From Kibdelosporangium sp. MJ126-NF4 (GTDB lineage: Bacteria > Actinomycetota > Actinomycetes > Mycobacteriales > Pseudonocardiaceae), in the NCBI RefSeq assembly GCF_000826545.1, contig NZ_CDME01000016.1:248001-312000 (forward strand): a DNA stretch of 64,000 nt. Direction: 5' to 3'. The position numbers and the translations under genes were made by a program. The notes under the pieces are model-generated. The model saw only the letters and a list, made by a program, of their open reading frames with translations. It was not told the origin of the DNA and searched no databases. Within the stretch, counting starts at the first letter, position 1, and every line of letters starts with the position of its first letter. Shown one piece after another: positions 16,167 through 24,286 of the stretch.

Positions 16167-17129
16167 ATGGCGAACACGAGTGCACGGATGCTGCGGCTGC
16201 TGTCCCTGTTGCAGACCCACCGGTTCTGGCCGGGCAGTGAACTGGCCGACCGGCTCGAAGTGAGCGCGCGAACGCTCAGACGTGACGTCGACCGGCTGCG
16301 TGACCTGGGCTATCCGGTGGACGCGAACCGTGGCGTCGCGGGCGGGTACCAGCTGCAGTCCGGTGCGGCCATGCCGCCGTTGCTCCTCGACGACGAGGAA
16401 GCGGTCGCGATCGCGGTCGGACTGCGCACCGCGGCGGGCGGCGCGGTCGACGGGATCGAGGAGACGTCCATGCGGGCGTTGACCAAGGTCATTCAGGTCA
16501 TGCCACCGCGGTTGCGCCGCCGGGTCGAGGCGCTGCGCAGTTACACCGTGCCGACGTTCTGGGGCGGCGCGTCCGCGAACTCGTCGGTCGACGCGATGAC
16601 GTTGACCGTGATCGCGTCCGCCTGCCGTGACGACGAACGCCTCCGGTTCGGGTACACGACCCACGAAGGCGACGAGTCCAAGCGGCACGTCGAACCGCAT
16701 CGGCTGGTCTCGCTCGGGCGCCGGTGGTACCTCGTCGCGTGGGACGTGGAACGGCACGACTGGCGGACGTTCCGCGCCGACCGGATCGTCGACCCGAAAC
16801 CCACCGGTGCCCGGTTCCGGCAACGGGACCTGCCCGGCGGTGACGCTGGCGCGTTCGTCCGCGACCGGCTGAACTCCCGGCCGACGCAGCACGAGGTGAT
16901 CCTCGAGTTCAAGGCGCCTGCCAGCACGGTCAAGGAGCACGTGGCGCGCTGGGGAACCGTCGAACCGGTCACCGACGAGACCTGCCGTCTGATCATGCGG
17001 ACCGACACGTTCGACTGGCCCGCCCTGGTCGCGGGCGTCATCGGCGTCGAGTTCGAGGTCGTCCAGCCGCCCGAACTGCGCGACTACATCCAGCGGATGG
17101 GCGAACTGTTCCTGCGGCACACCGGCTGA
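16167..17129 (+). CDS. WYL-domain transcriptional regulator
   Basis: A 320-residue YafY-type regulator. Residues about 5-60 form a winged HTH (LEVSARTLRRDVDRLRDLGY), and the WYL domain from about 140 contains the eponymous GRRWYLVAWD and the following WRTFRADRI. The WCX-like C-terminus carries ILEFKAPAS. ATG 16167 is the first good start after the operator. It diverges from the DrrAB-like exporter and probably regulates it. WYL domains often sense nucleic acid or small ligands; the signal here is unknown. Confidence 0.92.
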   Translation: MANTSARMLRLLSLLQTHRFWPGSELADRLEVSARTLRRDVDRLRDLGYPVDANRGVAGGYQLQSGAAMPPLLLDDEEAVAIAVGLRTAAGGAVDGIEETSMRALTKVIQVMPPRLRRRVEALRSYTVPTFWGGASANSSVDAMTLTVIASACRDDERLRFGYTTHEGDESKRHVEPHRLVSLGRRWYLVAWDVERHDWRTFRADRIVDPKPTGARFRQRDLPGGDAGAFVRDRLNSRPTQHEVILEFKAPASTVKEHVARWGTVEPVTDETCRLIMRTDTFDWPALVAGVIGVEFEVVQPPELRDYIQRMGELFLRHTG

Positions 17130-17148
17130 TCCGGCGATACTGGCTGCC

Positions 17149-18195
17149 ATGGCCACGTCGGACTGGGTGCTGCACGTGGATCTCGACCAGTTCATCGCCG
17201 CGGTCGAGATCGCGCGGCACCCCGAGCTGAAGGGCAAGCCGGTCGTGGTCGGCGGCACGGGCGACCCCGCGCAACGCGCGGTCGTGGCGACAGCGTCGTA
17301 CGAGGCCAGGGAGTTCGGTGTGCACTCCGGCATGCCGCTGCGGACCGCCGCGAAGAAGTGCCCCGACGCGGTCTTCCTGCCGACCGACGCACCCGCGTAC
17401 GAGGAAGTGTCCGAGCGGGTGATGGCCACCCTGCGGGAGTTCCCCGTCGTCGTCGAGGTGATCGGGTGGGACGAGGCGTTCGTCGGCGCGCGGACCGGGG
17501 ATCCGGAGGCGTTGGCGGCGGACATCCGTGCCGCTGTCGCGGCGAGGACAGGCATGTCGTGCTCGGTGGGCATCGGGGACAACAAACTGCGCGCCAAGAT
17601 CGCCACCGGCTTCGCCAAACCCGCCGGTGTCTACCGGCTGACGAGGGACAACTGGGTGGCGGTGATGGCCAAACTGCCCGTCGACTCGCTGTGGGGCATC
17701 GGGCCGAAGACAACACGCAAGCTGGTCGAACTGGGGTTGTCGACCGTCGAGGAGTTGGCCAGAGCAGACCCCGCGGCGCTCGCCACGCGGTTCGGGCCGA
17801 ACATGGGGCCGTGGTACCGGACGCTGGCGTTGGGCGCGGGCGACCCGAACGTGGAAGCGACGCCGTACGTGGCGAAGTCACGCAGCCGTGAGGTCACGTT
17901 CCAGGTGGACATCAGCGACCACGCCGAGATCACGGCGCAGGTGACCGAACTGGCCGGACGAGTGGCTCAGGACGTGGCCGACGAGGGCAGGCCCGCGGCG
18001 CGGGTCGCGGTGAAGGTCCGGTTCGCGCCATTCCTCACGCACACGCGCAGCATCACGCTGCCGTCGCCCAGCAGCGACCCCGTGGAGATCCGACGGGCGG
18101 CGCTGGAGGTGCTCGGCCTGTTCGATGTCCACAAGCCGGTCCGGTTGCTCGGGGTGCGGGCGGAGTTTCCCGTCACTGGGGAAGGAACGTCTTGA
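17149..18195 (+). CDS. dinB: Y-family DNA polymerase IV with a non-aromatic steric gate (DinB2-like)
   Basis: A 348-residue translesion polymerase. The metal-binding carboxylates are in HVDLDQF (Asp11) and WDEAFVG (Asp and Glu near residues 107-108); the helix-hairpin-helix region is WGIGPKTTRKL near residue 184, and the little-finger domain follows. The residue after Phe15 that normally forms the steric gate (Phe or Tyr in E. coli Pol IV and Dpo4) is Ile16. Mycobacterial DinB2 has Leu at this place and can insert ribonucleotides. The C-terminus lacks a clear beta-clamp peptide. The gene follows the WYL gene by 19 bases and its 3' end overlaps the convergent TetR gene by 23 bases. Confidence 0.92.
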   Translation: MATSDWVLHVDLDQFIAAVEIARHPELKGKPVVVGGTGDPAQRAVVATASYEAREFGVHSGMPLRTAAKKCPDAVFLPTDAPAYEEVSERVMATLREFPVVVEVIGWDEAFVGARTGDPEALAADIRAAVAARTGMSCSVGIGDNKLRAKIATGFAKPAGVYRLTRDNWVAVMAKLPVDSLWGIGPKTTRKLVELGLSTVEELARADPAALATRFGPNMGPWYRTLALGAGDPNVEATPYVAKSRSREVTFQVDISDHAEITAQVTELAGRVAQDVADEGRPAARVAVKVRFAPFLTHTRSITLPSPSSDPVEIRRAALEVLGLFDVHKPVRLLGVRAEFPVTGEGTS

Positions 18196-18751
18196 GGAAC
18201 GTCATCGTCATCTCGCTCGGCTCGATGACCCGCATGGTCTCCGGCAGGGCGATGTAGCTGAAGAGGGTACCGACGTAGATCACGCGCAACAGGTGGACCT
18301 GCCGGTCGGTCGGCTCGATGTCCTCGCCGCTGTACGCGTCGTGCAGCAGTTGTGCGCCGGAGCCGAGCGTGTCGACCAGGGTGGCGTGCAGGTTCGGCCG
18401 CCGGGTTCCCTCAAGCAGCAGCTCCATCATCGCCAGGTAACGGTCTTTATGGACGGTCACCGCCTCGTCGAGCACCTGGGCGAGGATCTCCATCAGCGCG
18501 GTACGGTCGAGTTCGCCGTCGCGTTCGGCTCGCAACTCCGCGATCCACTCGAAATGCAATTGCACGATGCGCCGGACGGTCGCCTCCAGCAACGCGTCCC
18601 TCGACCGGAAGTAGTTCGACGTCGTGCCCTTGGGAACGGCTGCTGTCTCGTCCACCGACCGGTGGGACAGGCCGTGCGCGCCTTCCTTGGCGACGATCGC
18701 GATGGCGGCGTCCGCCAGGGCGTCACGACGTTGCTGGTTGACCGGTGGCAC
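18173..18751 (-). CDS. TetR-family regulator
   Basis: A 192-residue regulator. The N-terminal HTH covers residues about 8-55 (IVAKEGAHGLSHRSVDE, VPKGTTSNYF); the rest is an all-helical ligand domain. GTG 18751 has an AGGAGG ribosome binding site seven bases upstream. It is monocistronic and faces dinB, with 23 bases of 3' overlap. No neighbouring transporter or enzyme suggests its ligand. Confidence 0.9.
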   Translation of the reverse strand: MPPVNQQRRDALADAAIAIVAKEGAHGLSHRSVDETAAVPKGTTSNYFRSRDALLEATVRRIVQLHFEWIAELRAERDGELDRTALMEILAQVLDEAVTVHKDRYLAMMELLLEGTRRPNLHATLVDTLGSGAQLLHDAYSGEDIEPTDRQVHLLRVIYVGTLFSYIALPETMRVIEPSEMTMTFLKTFLPQ

Positions 18752-18787
18752 GCTGGTACCTCCTGGAAGACTTGCGGGAACGCGAGT

Positions 18788-19141
18788 CTACGTGCCGGTC
18801 TGACTGTCGCCGGTGGCCCTTCGCTCCCGCTTGCCCCGCACAAGCTCGGTGCCCAACGCGTCGAGGCGCTGCGTCCAGAATCTCCGATAGCGGTCCAGCC
18901 AGATGTCGATCTGCTTGAGCGGCTCGGGGTCGACGGAGTACAGCCGACGGGTTCCGTCCGGCCGGACCGTGGCGAACCCGTTGTCCCGCAGCACTCTCAG
19001 GTGCTGGGAGACGCCCGGCTGGGAGATCCCGAACTCCTCCTGCACGACCGCACTGATCTCACCGGCGGCCCGTTCGCCGTCGGCGAGCAGCTCGAGGATC
19101 CGGCGGCGCACCGGGTCCCCGAGCACATCGAACGCATGCAT
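18788..19141 (-). CDS. ArsR-family winged-helix regulator
   Basis: A 117-residue ArsR/SmtB-type repressor. The HTH is EFGISQPGVSQHLRVLRDNG (about residues 35-54) with the wing DGTRRLYSVDP. It lacks the ELCV-type metal-binding cysteines, so metal sensing is unlikely; it resembles the branch found next to SRPBCC/AHSA1 genes, although none is present here. ATG 19141 (MHAFDVLGDPVRR) fits the family N-terminus better than the upstream start at 19177. A CTTATATAAG palindrome lies just upstream. Confidence 0.88.
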   Translation of the reverse strand: MHAFDVLGDPVRRRILELLADGERAAGEISAVVQEEFGISQPGVSQHLRVLRDNGFATVRPDGTRRLYSVDPEPLKQIDIWLDRYRRFWTQRLDALGTELVRGKRERRATGDSQTGT

Positions 19142-19163
19142 GCGCCTATTAAAACGACCCGTG

Positions 19164-19173
19164 CTTATATAAG
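19164..19173. promoter_or_regulatory. Promoter/operator candidate for the ArsR gene
   Basis: CTTATATAAG is a perfect 10-base palindrome in an AT-rich patch, strikingly unlike its surroundings, 22 bases before the ArsR start. It could be both the -10 region and the autoregulatory site. Inference from position. Confidence 0.4.
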
Positions 19174-19205
19174 TCAAAGGCTATTCGCTGGGTGGTCGAC
19201 CACCG

Positions 19206-19736
19206 TCACAGCCATCCGGCCGAGCGAGTGACGGCTTTCGCCACCTCCGGCAGCGGGCCGTCGGCGGGGACTGTGCAGTCGTCGACGTCGGCCCGGTCGA
19301 GGATGTCGTCGAGTTCTCCCGAGCGGTGGAGATGCCACTTCAGGTCGTCGTCCGCTTCGCCATGCCGTCGGGTGAGGCGCTGGTGGACCACCGTCAGGTT
19401 CGCGACCAGTCGGCACACGACCAGGTCGACGCCGATCGCTTCGGCGTACCGCCGACGGTCGGCCCTGGTCTCCACCACTCCGGCCAGCACCAGCAGCCGC
19501 GCGCCGCCGTCGAGGTAGTTGCGGGCGACGGACCGCAGGTTGCGCAGTTGGATGTCGAAGTTGAAGCGGTCGTCCGGCGGGCTGGGCCAGCGGTTGCTCA
19601 GCCAGTCCAGGTCGATGACGGCGTGCGGGATCGACGCGTTCGCCAGCAGATCGCCCACCGCCTCCGCGACCGAGGTCTTGCCGACTCCCACCGTGCCGTT
19701 GACGAGCAATGCCCGGCATTCCCTGTCGTCGCCCAC
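19206..19736 (-). CDS. P-loop kinase-like protein
   Basis: A 176-residue NTP-binding protein. Walker A is GTVGVGKTS (residues 14-22), followed by a lid-like helical region and VVCRLVANLTVVHQRLTRRH. The length and layout match adenylylsulfate-kinase-like or shikimate-kinase-like nucleoside kinases of unknown substrate that are common in actinobacteria. GTG 19736 is the start. It lies between the ArsR gene and a cluster of intergenic repeats. Function uncertain. Confidence 0.7.
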   Translation of the reverse strand: MGDDRECRALLVNGTVGVGKTSVAEAVGDLLANASIPHAVIDLDWLSNRWPSPPDDRFNFDIQLRNLRSVARNYLDGGARLLVLAGVVETRADRRRYAEAIGVDLVVCRLVANLTVVHQRLTRRHGEADDDLKWHLHRSGELDDILDRADVDDCTVPADGPLPEVAKAVTRSAGWL

Positions 19737-19758
19737 GAGTCGATCCTAGGTCGGCCCC

Positions 19759-19912
19759 TCGTGAGTGGTTTGTCCCCTTGAGCGACCAAACCGCTCACGA
19801 CAAGCCCGAACCAGCCCGGCTGAGAAGCGTGTCGTGAGCGGTTTGGTCGGTCACTCCCCCTGGGGAAGCGCAGGACAAACCACTCACGAGGACTAGGACA
19901 AACCGCTCACGA
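19759..19912. repeat. Five copies of a 17-base intergenic motif
   Basis: The motif GGACAAACCRCTCACGA and its complement occur at 19759-19775 (reverse), 19784-19800 (forward, GACCAAACC variant), 19832-19848 (reverse, GGTTTGGTC variant), 19873-19889 (forward) and 19896-19912 (forward). Opposed copies can pair into hairpins, for example 19759-19775 with 19784-19800. The cluster fills the 180-base gap between the kinase start and the MarR stop. Confidence 0.85.
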
Positions 19913-19916
19913 GGAC

Positions 19917-20369
19917 TCAGGCTCCCAGTTCGCCTGCGAGCCTGCGCAGGTAGTGGGCGAACTGGGCCTTGTCGTGCTCCTCCCAGCTTTGGGTCAGTTC
20001 GTCGAACACGCGGCGTTGCCAGTCCCGCGCGCTCGCGAGCAGCTGCTCACCCGACGCGGTCAGCCGCACCACCGTCCGCCTTTTGTCCATTTCGGACTCC
20101 GTGCGCACCAGGTAGCCCGCCTGCGCGGCGTCGCGGACCATCCGGCTCGCGCCGGAGTGGTCGAGGCCGAGCTGGTGGGCGATCGCGTTCACCGTCGCCT
20201 CGCCGCCACGGGAGGCCCGCGCGGCCGTCTGCACCGCCTCCACCGCCTGGATGTGCTGGACGTGGCGCATCTCGCCGGTCAACTCCGCGGACGTGCGCAT
20301 GCTCCACCGTCGCGCCCAGAACCGGACGAGCCGGAACAACGCCGGTCCGCCCTCGGCGTCAGTTGCCAT
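19917..20369 (-). CDS. MarR-family regulator
   Basis: A 150-residue MarR protein. The winged HTH spans about residues 50-110 (VNAIAHQLGLDHSGASRMVR, then the wing EMDKRRTVVRLT). ATG 20369 (MATDAEGGP) is chosen over an upstream start at 20597 because the longer version would run through the divergent VOC gene. Palindromic sites GTGCGAATCGCAC lie in the divergent gap, so it probably represses itself and the VOC gene. Confidence 0.9.
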   Translation of the reverse strand: MATDAEGGPALFRLVRFWARRWSMRTSAELTGEMRHVQHIQAVEAVQTAARASRGGEATVNAIAHQLGLDHSGASRMVRDAAQAGYLVRTESEMDKRRTVVRLTASGEQLLASARDWQRRVFDELTQSWEEHDKAQFAHYLRRLAGELGA

Positions 20370-20386
20370 GCCCCAGCCTACATCGC

Positions 20387-20421
20387 GTGCGAATCGCACA
20401 TACAATGAGTGCGAATCACAC
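20387..20421. promoter_or_regulatory. Tandem MarR operators and VOC-gene promoter
   Basis: GTGCGA-A-TCGCAC (20387-20399) is a perfect 6+1+6 palindrome; GTGCGAATCACAC (20409-20421) is a second copy with one mismatch, 22 bases on, or two helical turns. A TACAAT (20401-20406) between them could be the -10 of the VOC gene. The layout is typical of MarR autoregulation. Confidence 0.65.
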
Positions 20422-20435
20422 ACATTGGAGGACAC

Positions 20436-20813
20436 GTGGGCATCGTGCTGAACCACATGATCATCCCGGCGGCCGACAAGGACGCGGCCGCGAAGTTCCT
20501 CGCCGACCTGCTCGGACTCGAGGTCGGCGAGCCCGCCGGGCCGTTCGCTCCTGTGCAGGTCAACGAGGATCTGACGCTCGACTACGACGACCGGCACGGA
20601 TCACGGCCCGGCCATTACGCGTTCCTGGTCGACGACGGGATCTTCGACGCCGTGCTGGCGCTGCTGGCCCGCAACCCCGAGATCGACTACGGCTCGGGCC
20701 GCGAACTCGGCTGGGACCGCGAGATCAACCACCTCGGCGGCGGTCGTGGCGTGTACGTGCGTGACCCGGACAACAGCCACAGCTACGAGCTATTCACCGC
20801 TGTCCCGTTCTGA
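20436..20813 (+). CDS. VOC-superfamily (glyoxalase/bleomycin-resistance fold) protein
   Basis: A 125-residue protein with the paired beta-alpha-beta-beta-beta modules of the VOC fold, starting VLNHMIIPAADKDAAAKFLA and ending YVRDPDNSHSYELF, with the usual metal-ligand His and Glu. GTG 20436 has GGAGGA eight bases upstream. It is divergent from the MarR gene and under its probable operators, and its end overlaps the convergent thioesterase by 24 bases. It may be a dioxygenase, an antibiotic-sequestering protein or an isomerase. Confidence 0.82.
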   Translation: MGIVLNHMIIPAADKDAAAKFLADLLGLEVGEPAGPFAPVQVNEDLTLDYDDRHGSRPGHYAFLVDDGIFDAVLALLARNPEIDYGSGRELGWDREINHLGGGRGVYVRDPDNSHSYELFTAVPF

Positions 20814-21236
20814 CAGTCCGAGCAGTTCCGGCTTGTCGGCCAGCGCGAGCCAGTGCCGCCACGGATCGGCGACCAGCCGCCGTCCGGTCAGGTCCAGCAG
20901 TCCCGAGACACTGCGCACGGTCGCGGACGGCGTGCCGTCGACCGTGCGCACGTGCTGCTCGACGGTGAACGTCTTGCCGTCACCCCACGTGAACTCGCAG
21001 CTGACCTCGACCTCACCGGGGAACAGCAGTTCGCGGTGGTAGTCGATGGTGGTACTCAGGTTCACCGGCCCCACACCGCGCTCGCGCAGCCTGGCCACCT
21101 CGATACCGGCGGCGATCAGGCATCCCCAGCGGGCCTGGTCGGCGTAGCCGAGGTAGACCGGTCCCCGCACGTGGCCGTTGGGATCCAGGTCGTCGAACCG
21201 GATCGGCAGCGTGATCCGGAACAGCGGCTCAGTCAT
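20790..21236 (-). CDS. Hotdog-fold acyl-CoA thioesterase (YbgC/FadM-like)
   Basis: A 148-residue 4-hydroxybenzoyl-CoA thioesterase family protein. The signature RFDDLDPNGHVRGPVYLGYA holds the catalytic Asp (fourth residue) and the conserved NxH. ATG 21236 overlaps the upstream GNAT gene's stop by eight bases, so the two are co-expressed. The acyl substrate is unknown. Confidence 0.88.
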   Translation of the reverse strand: MTEPLFRITLPIRFDDLDPNGHVRGPVYLGYADQARWGCLIAAGIEVARLRERGVGPVNLSTTIDYHRELLFPGEVEVSCEFTWGDGKTFTVEQHVRTVDGTPSATVRSVSGLLDLTGRRLVADPWRHWLALADKPELLGLSERDSGE

Positions 21237-22440
21237 CGGGGCTCCAGACGTACGGGGTCGTGGTGGTCACGGGCGTGAAGCCGAGACGTTCGAGCACGCG
21301 GCGGCTGTCGTCGGTCGTGTCGACCCACAGGTACCTGACGCCTGACTCGACCGCCAGCCGCGCACGGGCGGCCACCAGGGCGCGGTAGATTCCCCTGCCG
21401 CGCCAGTCCGGCAGTGTGCTGCCGCCGAACAGGCCGACGAACTCCTTGCCTGGCACGAGGTTCATCCACCCGGCAGAGACCACCTCGCCGTCGGCCTCCG
21501 CGACGAGGATCGTGAGGTTGCCCCTGGCAATCAGCATGTCCGCGATCCCGACGCCCCACACCCGCGTGTGCAGATCGTCGATCCGGCGGATGTCGGCCTC
21601 GGACTCGATCTGCCGGATCCGCACACCGTCGGGCAGCACCGGCTCGCCCGCGTGTTCGGCCGCGACGCCGACCATCACGGTTTCCTTGTCCTCCGGCCGG
21701 AATCCGGCTGCCACCAACCGGTCCGGCAGGTCCGCGGGCAGATCGTTGGCGCGGGTCTTCCACTCGACACGGTCACCGCGCGCGGCGTAGAAGTCCCGCT
21801 GCCGCACAATTAACACATCCAGGTCGTCCACACCGGAGACGTCCCTCGGCGCGCTGACGAATCCTCTGTGTTCGCCGACGATTCTGGTGATCGGGCCGTC
21901 CTTCTCGGCGCGCAGGCCGTTGGGCAGACCGGCGGCCTCCGAGAAACGCACATGCCGGTCGTAGGCCTCCAGCAACGGCGTGGGCAGGTCGATGCGCAGC
22001 TGCGGCAGGACACGGCCGGGGATCGAGCCGGACGGCACCTCGCCGACCTTCACCGCGCCCATCGCCTGGTAGAAGCCCTCGGCGTTCGGGTCGGCGTCGA
22101 TCCGCAGTACGGTGAACCCCTCGGCGCGGGCGGTGTCGAGCGCGTGCTGCCAGAGGCGTCTGCCGAGACCCTGGCCGATCACATCCGGCTCGAGCCACAG
22201 GTTCCCCAACTCGCCCTCCGGCGCGCGGCCGTCGATGCTGTACATGCCCAGCAGCCGCTGCCCCTGCTCGGCCACCACGAACCGACGGCGAGCCAGATCC
22301 TGTGGCGTGTAAGCGAACTCGGCGCGGCAGGCCGCCAGGAAAGCCTGGTCATAGCCCCAGTGCGCCTTCGAACGAAGTGCCAGTTCCCCCAGCGTGGCGG
22401 CCTCGTCCGGCCGTGCCGCGCGCATCACGATGTCGGACAC
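21229..22440 (-). CDS. Tandem GNAT-domain acetyltransferase
   Basis: A 403-residue protein with two GNAT-like halves. The N-terminal one has the acetyl-CoA loop LEPDVIGQGLGRRLWQHAL (about residue 90) and the C-terminal one DWRGRGIYRALVAARARLA (about 355). A linker of about 120 residues, LRAEKDGPITRIVGEHRGF, separates them. Start GTG 22440 is preceded by GAGAG at suitable spacing; GTG 22428 or ATG 22425 (MRAARPDEA) are possible. Both CoA-binding loops look intact. It is the first gene of an operon with the thioesterase and diverges from the LacI gene. Acceptor unknown. Confidence 0.8.
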   Translation of the reverse strand: MSDIVMRAARPDEAATLGELALRSKAHWGYDQAFLAACRAEFAYTPQDLARRRFVVAEQGQRLLGMYSIDGRAPEGELGNLWLEPDVIGQGLGRRLWQHALDTARAEGFTVLRIDADPNAEGFYQAMGAVKVGEVPSGSIPGRVLPQLRIDLPTPLLEAYDRHVRFSEAAGLPNGLRAEKDGPITRIVGEHRGFVSAPRDVSGVDDLDVLIVRQRDFYAARGDRVEWKTRANDLPADLPDRLVAAGFRPEDKETVMVGVAAEHAGEPVLPDGVRIRQIESEADIRRIDDLHTRVWGVGIADMLIARGNLTILVAEADGEVVSAGWMNLVPGKEFVGLFGGSTLPDWRGRGIYRALVAARARLAVESGVRYLWVDTTDDSRRVLERLGFTPVTTTTPYVWSPDD

Positions 22441-22514
22441 GTGATCAATGCTCTCATTGGGCGCTAGTCGATTTCGCAGGTCAGCCTGGCCCTGCGGACG
22501 TGTTAACCTCACCC

Positions 22515-22526
22515 GCAATCGTTTTC
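22515..22526. promoter_or_regulatory. LacI-type operator at the regulator's own promoter
   Basis: GCAATCGTTTTC differs at one base from the complement of the site GCAAACGATTGC found upstream of the binding-protein gene (28172-28183). It lies 27 bases before the LacI start codon, consistent with autoregulation. Both resemble the CG-centred half-site pair of LacI/PurR-family operators. Confidence 0.55.
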
Positions 22527-22552
22527 CGCCGCCGAGGCCGGGTGCTGCCGTT

Positions 22553-23581
22553 ATGACGACGAACTCCCCCACCCTCAAAGAGGTCGCGCAGCGCGCCGGA
22601 GTGCACGTCACCACGGCGTCCAGAGCACTCAATCCGGCGACCAGTTCCCTGGTGAACCCGGCGACCATGCGGCGTGTCCAGGCCGCCGCGCGGGAACTGC
22701 GCTACCAGCCCAACGCGATGGCCCGCGGCCTGAAGACCTCCCGGTCGATGTCGGTCGGTGTGCTGCTGCCCGACCTGACCAACCCGCTGTTCCCGCCGAT
22801 CGTGCGCGGGATCGAGGACGTGCTGGCCAATTCCGGCTACACCACGCTGATCGCCAACACCGACAACGACCTGGAACGGCAGCGCACCCTGTTCGACACG
22901 TTACGCGCCCGCCAGGTCGACGGCGTGATCATCGCGACCGCCCGGCGCGACGACACGCTGTTCGCCGAAGCGCACCGGCAGGGCGTGCGGATGGTGATGG
23001 TCAACCGGCGGGTCGACCAGTCCGACATCCCGTCGGTCACCGGCGACGACCACGACGGGATCTCGATGGCGGTCCGACACCTGATCGAACTCGGGCACAC
23101 GCGCATCGCGCACGTCGGCGGACCGCAGCACACGTCCACCGGGCGCACGCGGCAGCGCGCCTACCGGCAGGCGCTCGACGAGGCCGGAATCGAGCTGGAT
23201 CCCGGCCTGGTGGTGACCGCGCAGGAGTTCACCGAGGTCGAGGGGGCGAAGGCGGCCCGCGCGATGTTCGACGCCGGGAAACGCCCGACAGCGATCGTCG
23301 CGGCCAACGACATGATCGCGCTGGGATGCCTCGATGTGTTCTCCGAACGGCGACTGCGCTGCCCCGACGACATCAGCCTGGTCGGGTTCAACGACATGCC
23401 GTTCGTGGACCGGCTGACGCCGCCGTTGAGCACGGTGCACGTGCCGCACTACCAGATCGGCGCCGAGGCGGCGCGGATGTTGCTCGAGCGCCTGGCCAAT
23501 CCGGACCTGCCCGCGAAGTCGATCACGCTGCCCGCCACGCTGGTCCTGCGCGAGTCGACCTCAGCCCCGACGACGCTCTAG
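22553..23581 (+). CDS. LacI-family transcriptional regulator
   Basis: A 342-residue repressor. The HTH is LKEVAQRAGVHVTTASRALN, the hinge helix sits at NAMARGLKTSRS, and the periplasmic-binding-like ligand domain contains VGVLLPDLTNPLFP and the ANDMIALG and VGFNDMPF motifs. ATG 22553 gives a family-standard N-terminus. It is convergent with the ABC transport operon that ends at 23561, overlapping it by 21 bases, and shares an operator sequence with that operon's promoter, so it probably controls that uptake system. The inducer is unknown. Confidence 0.93.
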   Translation: MTTNSPTLKEVAQRAGVHVTTASRALNPATSSLVNPATMRRVQAAARELRYQPNAMARGLKTSRSMSVGVLLPDLTNPLFPPIVRGIEDVLANSGYTTLIANTDNDLERQRTLFDTLRARQVDGVIIATARRDDTLFAEAHRQGVRMVMVNRRVDQSDIPSVTGDDHDGISMAVRHLIELGHTRIAHVGGPQHTSTGRTRQRAYRQALDEAGIELDPGLVVTAQEFTEVEGAKAARAMFDAGKRPTAIVAANDMIALGCLDVFSERRLRCPDDISLVGFNDMPFVDRLTPPLSTVHVPHYQIGAEAARMLLERLANPDLPAKSITLPATLVLRESTSAPTTL

Positions 23582-24286
23582 ACCACCCAGGTAGAGCGCC
23601 GCGATATCCGGGTGGCCGGTGATCTCCTCGGCCGAGCCGTGCAGGCGGACACGTCCGCCTTCCATCACCACGCCGTGCGTGGACAGCGACAGCCCGAGCC
23701 GGACGTTCTGTTCCACCAGCACCACGGTCTTGCCCCGGTCGCGCATCCCGTCGATCAGCCCGGCGACCGCGGCGACGCCCTTGGGGTCGAGGCCCAGCGA
23801 CGGTTCGTCCAGCAGGACCACGGCCGGATCCAGCATCAGCGACCGGCCGATCTCCACCAGCCGACGCTGACCGCCGGAGAGGTTCCCGGCCAGCGTCCCC
23901 GGCCGTTCGGTGATCAACGGGACGAGTTCGGCGACGGCCGAATACCGCTCCGCCAACAGCTTGCGTTGGCCGCGGATCAGATACCCGCCCATCACCACGT
24001 TGTCGCGCACGCTCATCCGCGGGAACAACGCCCCGGTCTGCGGCACCTGGGCGATTCCCTTGGCCAGCACCTGCGGCGCGGTCAACTGGTCGATCCGCTC
24101 GTCACCCAGCAGCACGGCGCCGTCCCTCGGCCTGATCAAACCGCTGACCACTCGCAGTACCGTCGATTTCCCCGCACCGTTCGGGCCGAGCACGCACGTC
24201 ACCGAGCCGGGAACGACGCTCAGGTCGAGGCCCCGCAGGACGTCACCGCCGCCGTAACCGGCGTACACGCCTTTCAGCGTCAACAT
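23561..24286 (-). CDS. livF: Branched-chain amino-acid-type ABC transporter ATPase LivF
   Basis: A 241-residue ATPase. It starts MLTLKGVYAGYGGGDVLRG, has Walker A GPNGAGKST (about residue 34), signature LSGGQRRLVEIGRSL, Walker B VVLLDEPSLGLDP and the LivF-like QVPQTGALFPRMSV loop. ATG 24286 overlaps the stop of the permease-ATPase fusion gene. It is the last gene of the operon read right to left from 28129. Although Liv-like, such systems also import other amino acids, amides or aromatic compounds. Confidence 0.93.
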   Translation of the reverse strand: MLTLKGVYAGYGGGDVLRGLDLSVVPGSVTCVLGPNGAGKSTVLRVVSGLIRPRDGAVLLGDERIDQLTAPQVLAKGIAQVPQTGALFPRMSVRDNVVMGGYLIRGQRKLLAERYSAVAELVPLITERPGTLAGNLSGGQRRLVEIGRSLMLDPAVVLLDEPSLGLDPKGVAAVAGLIDGMRDRGKTVVLVEQNVRLGLSLSTHGVVMEGGRVRLHGSAEEITGHPDIAALYLGGLERRRG

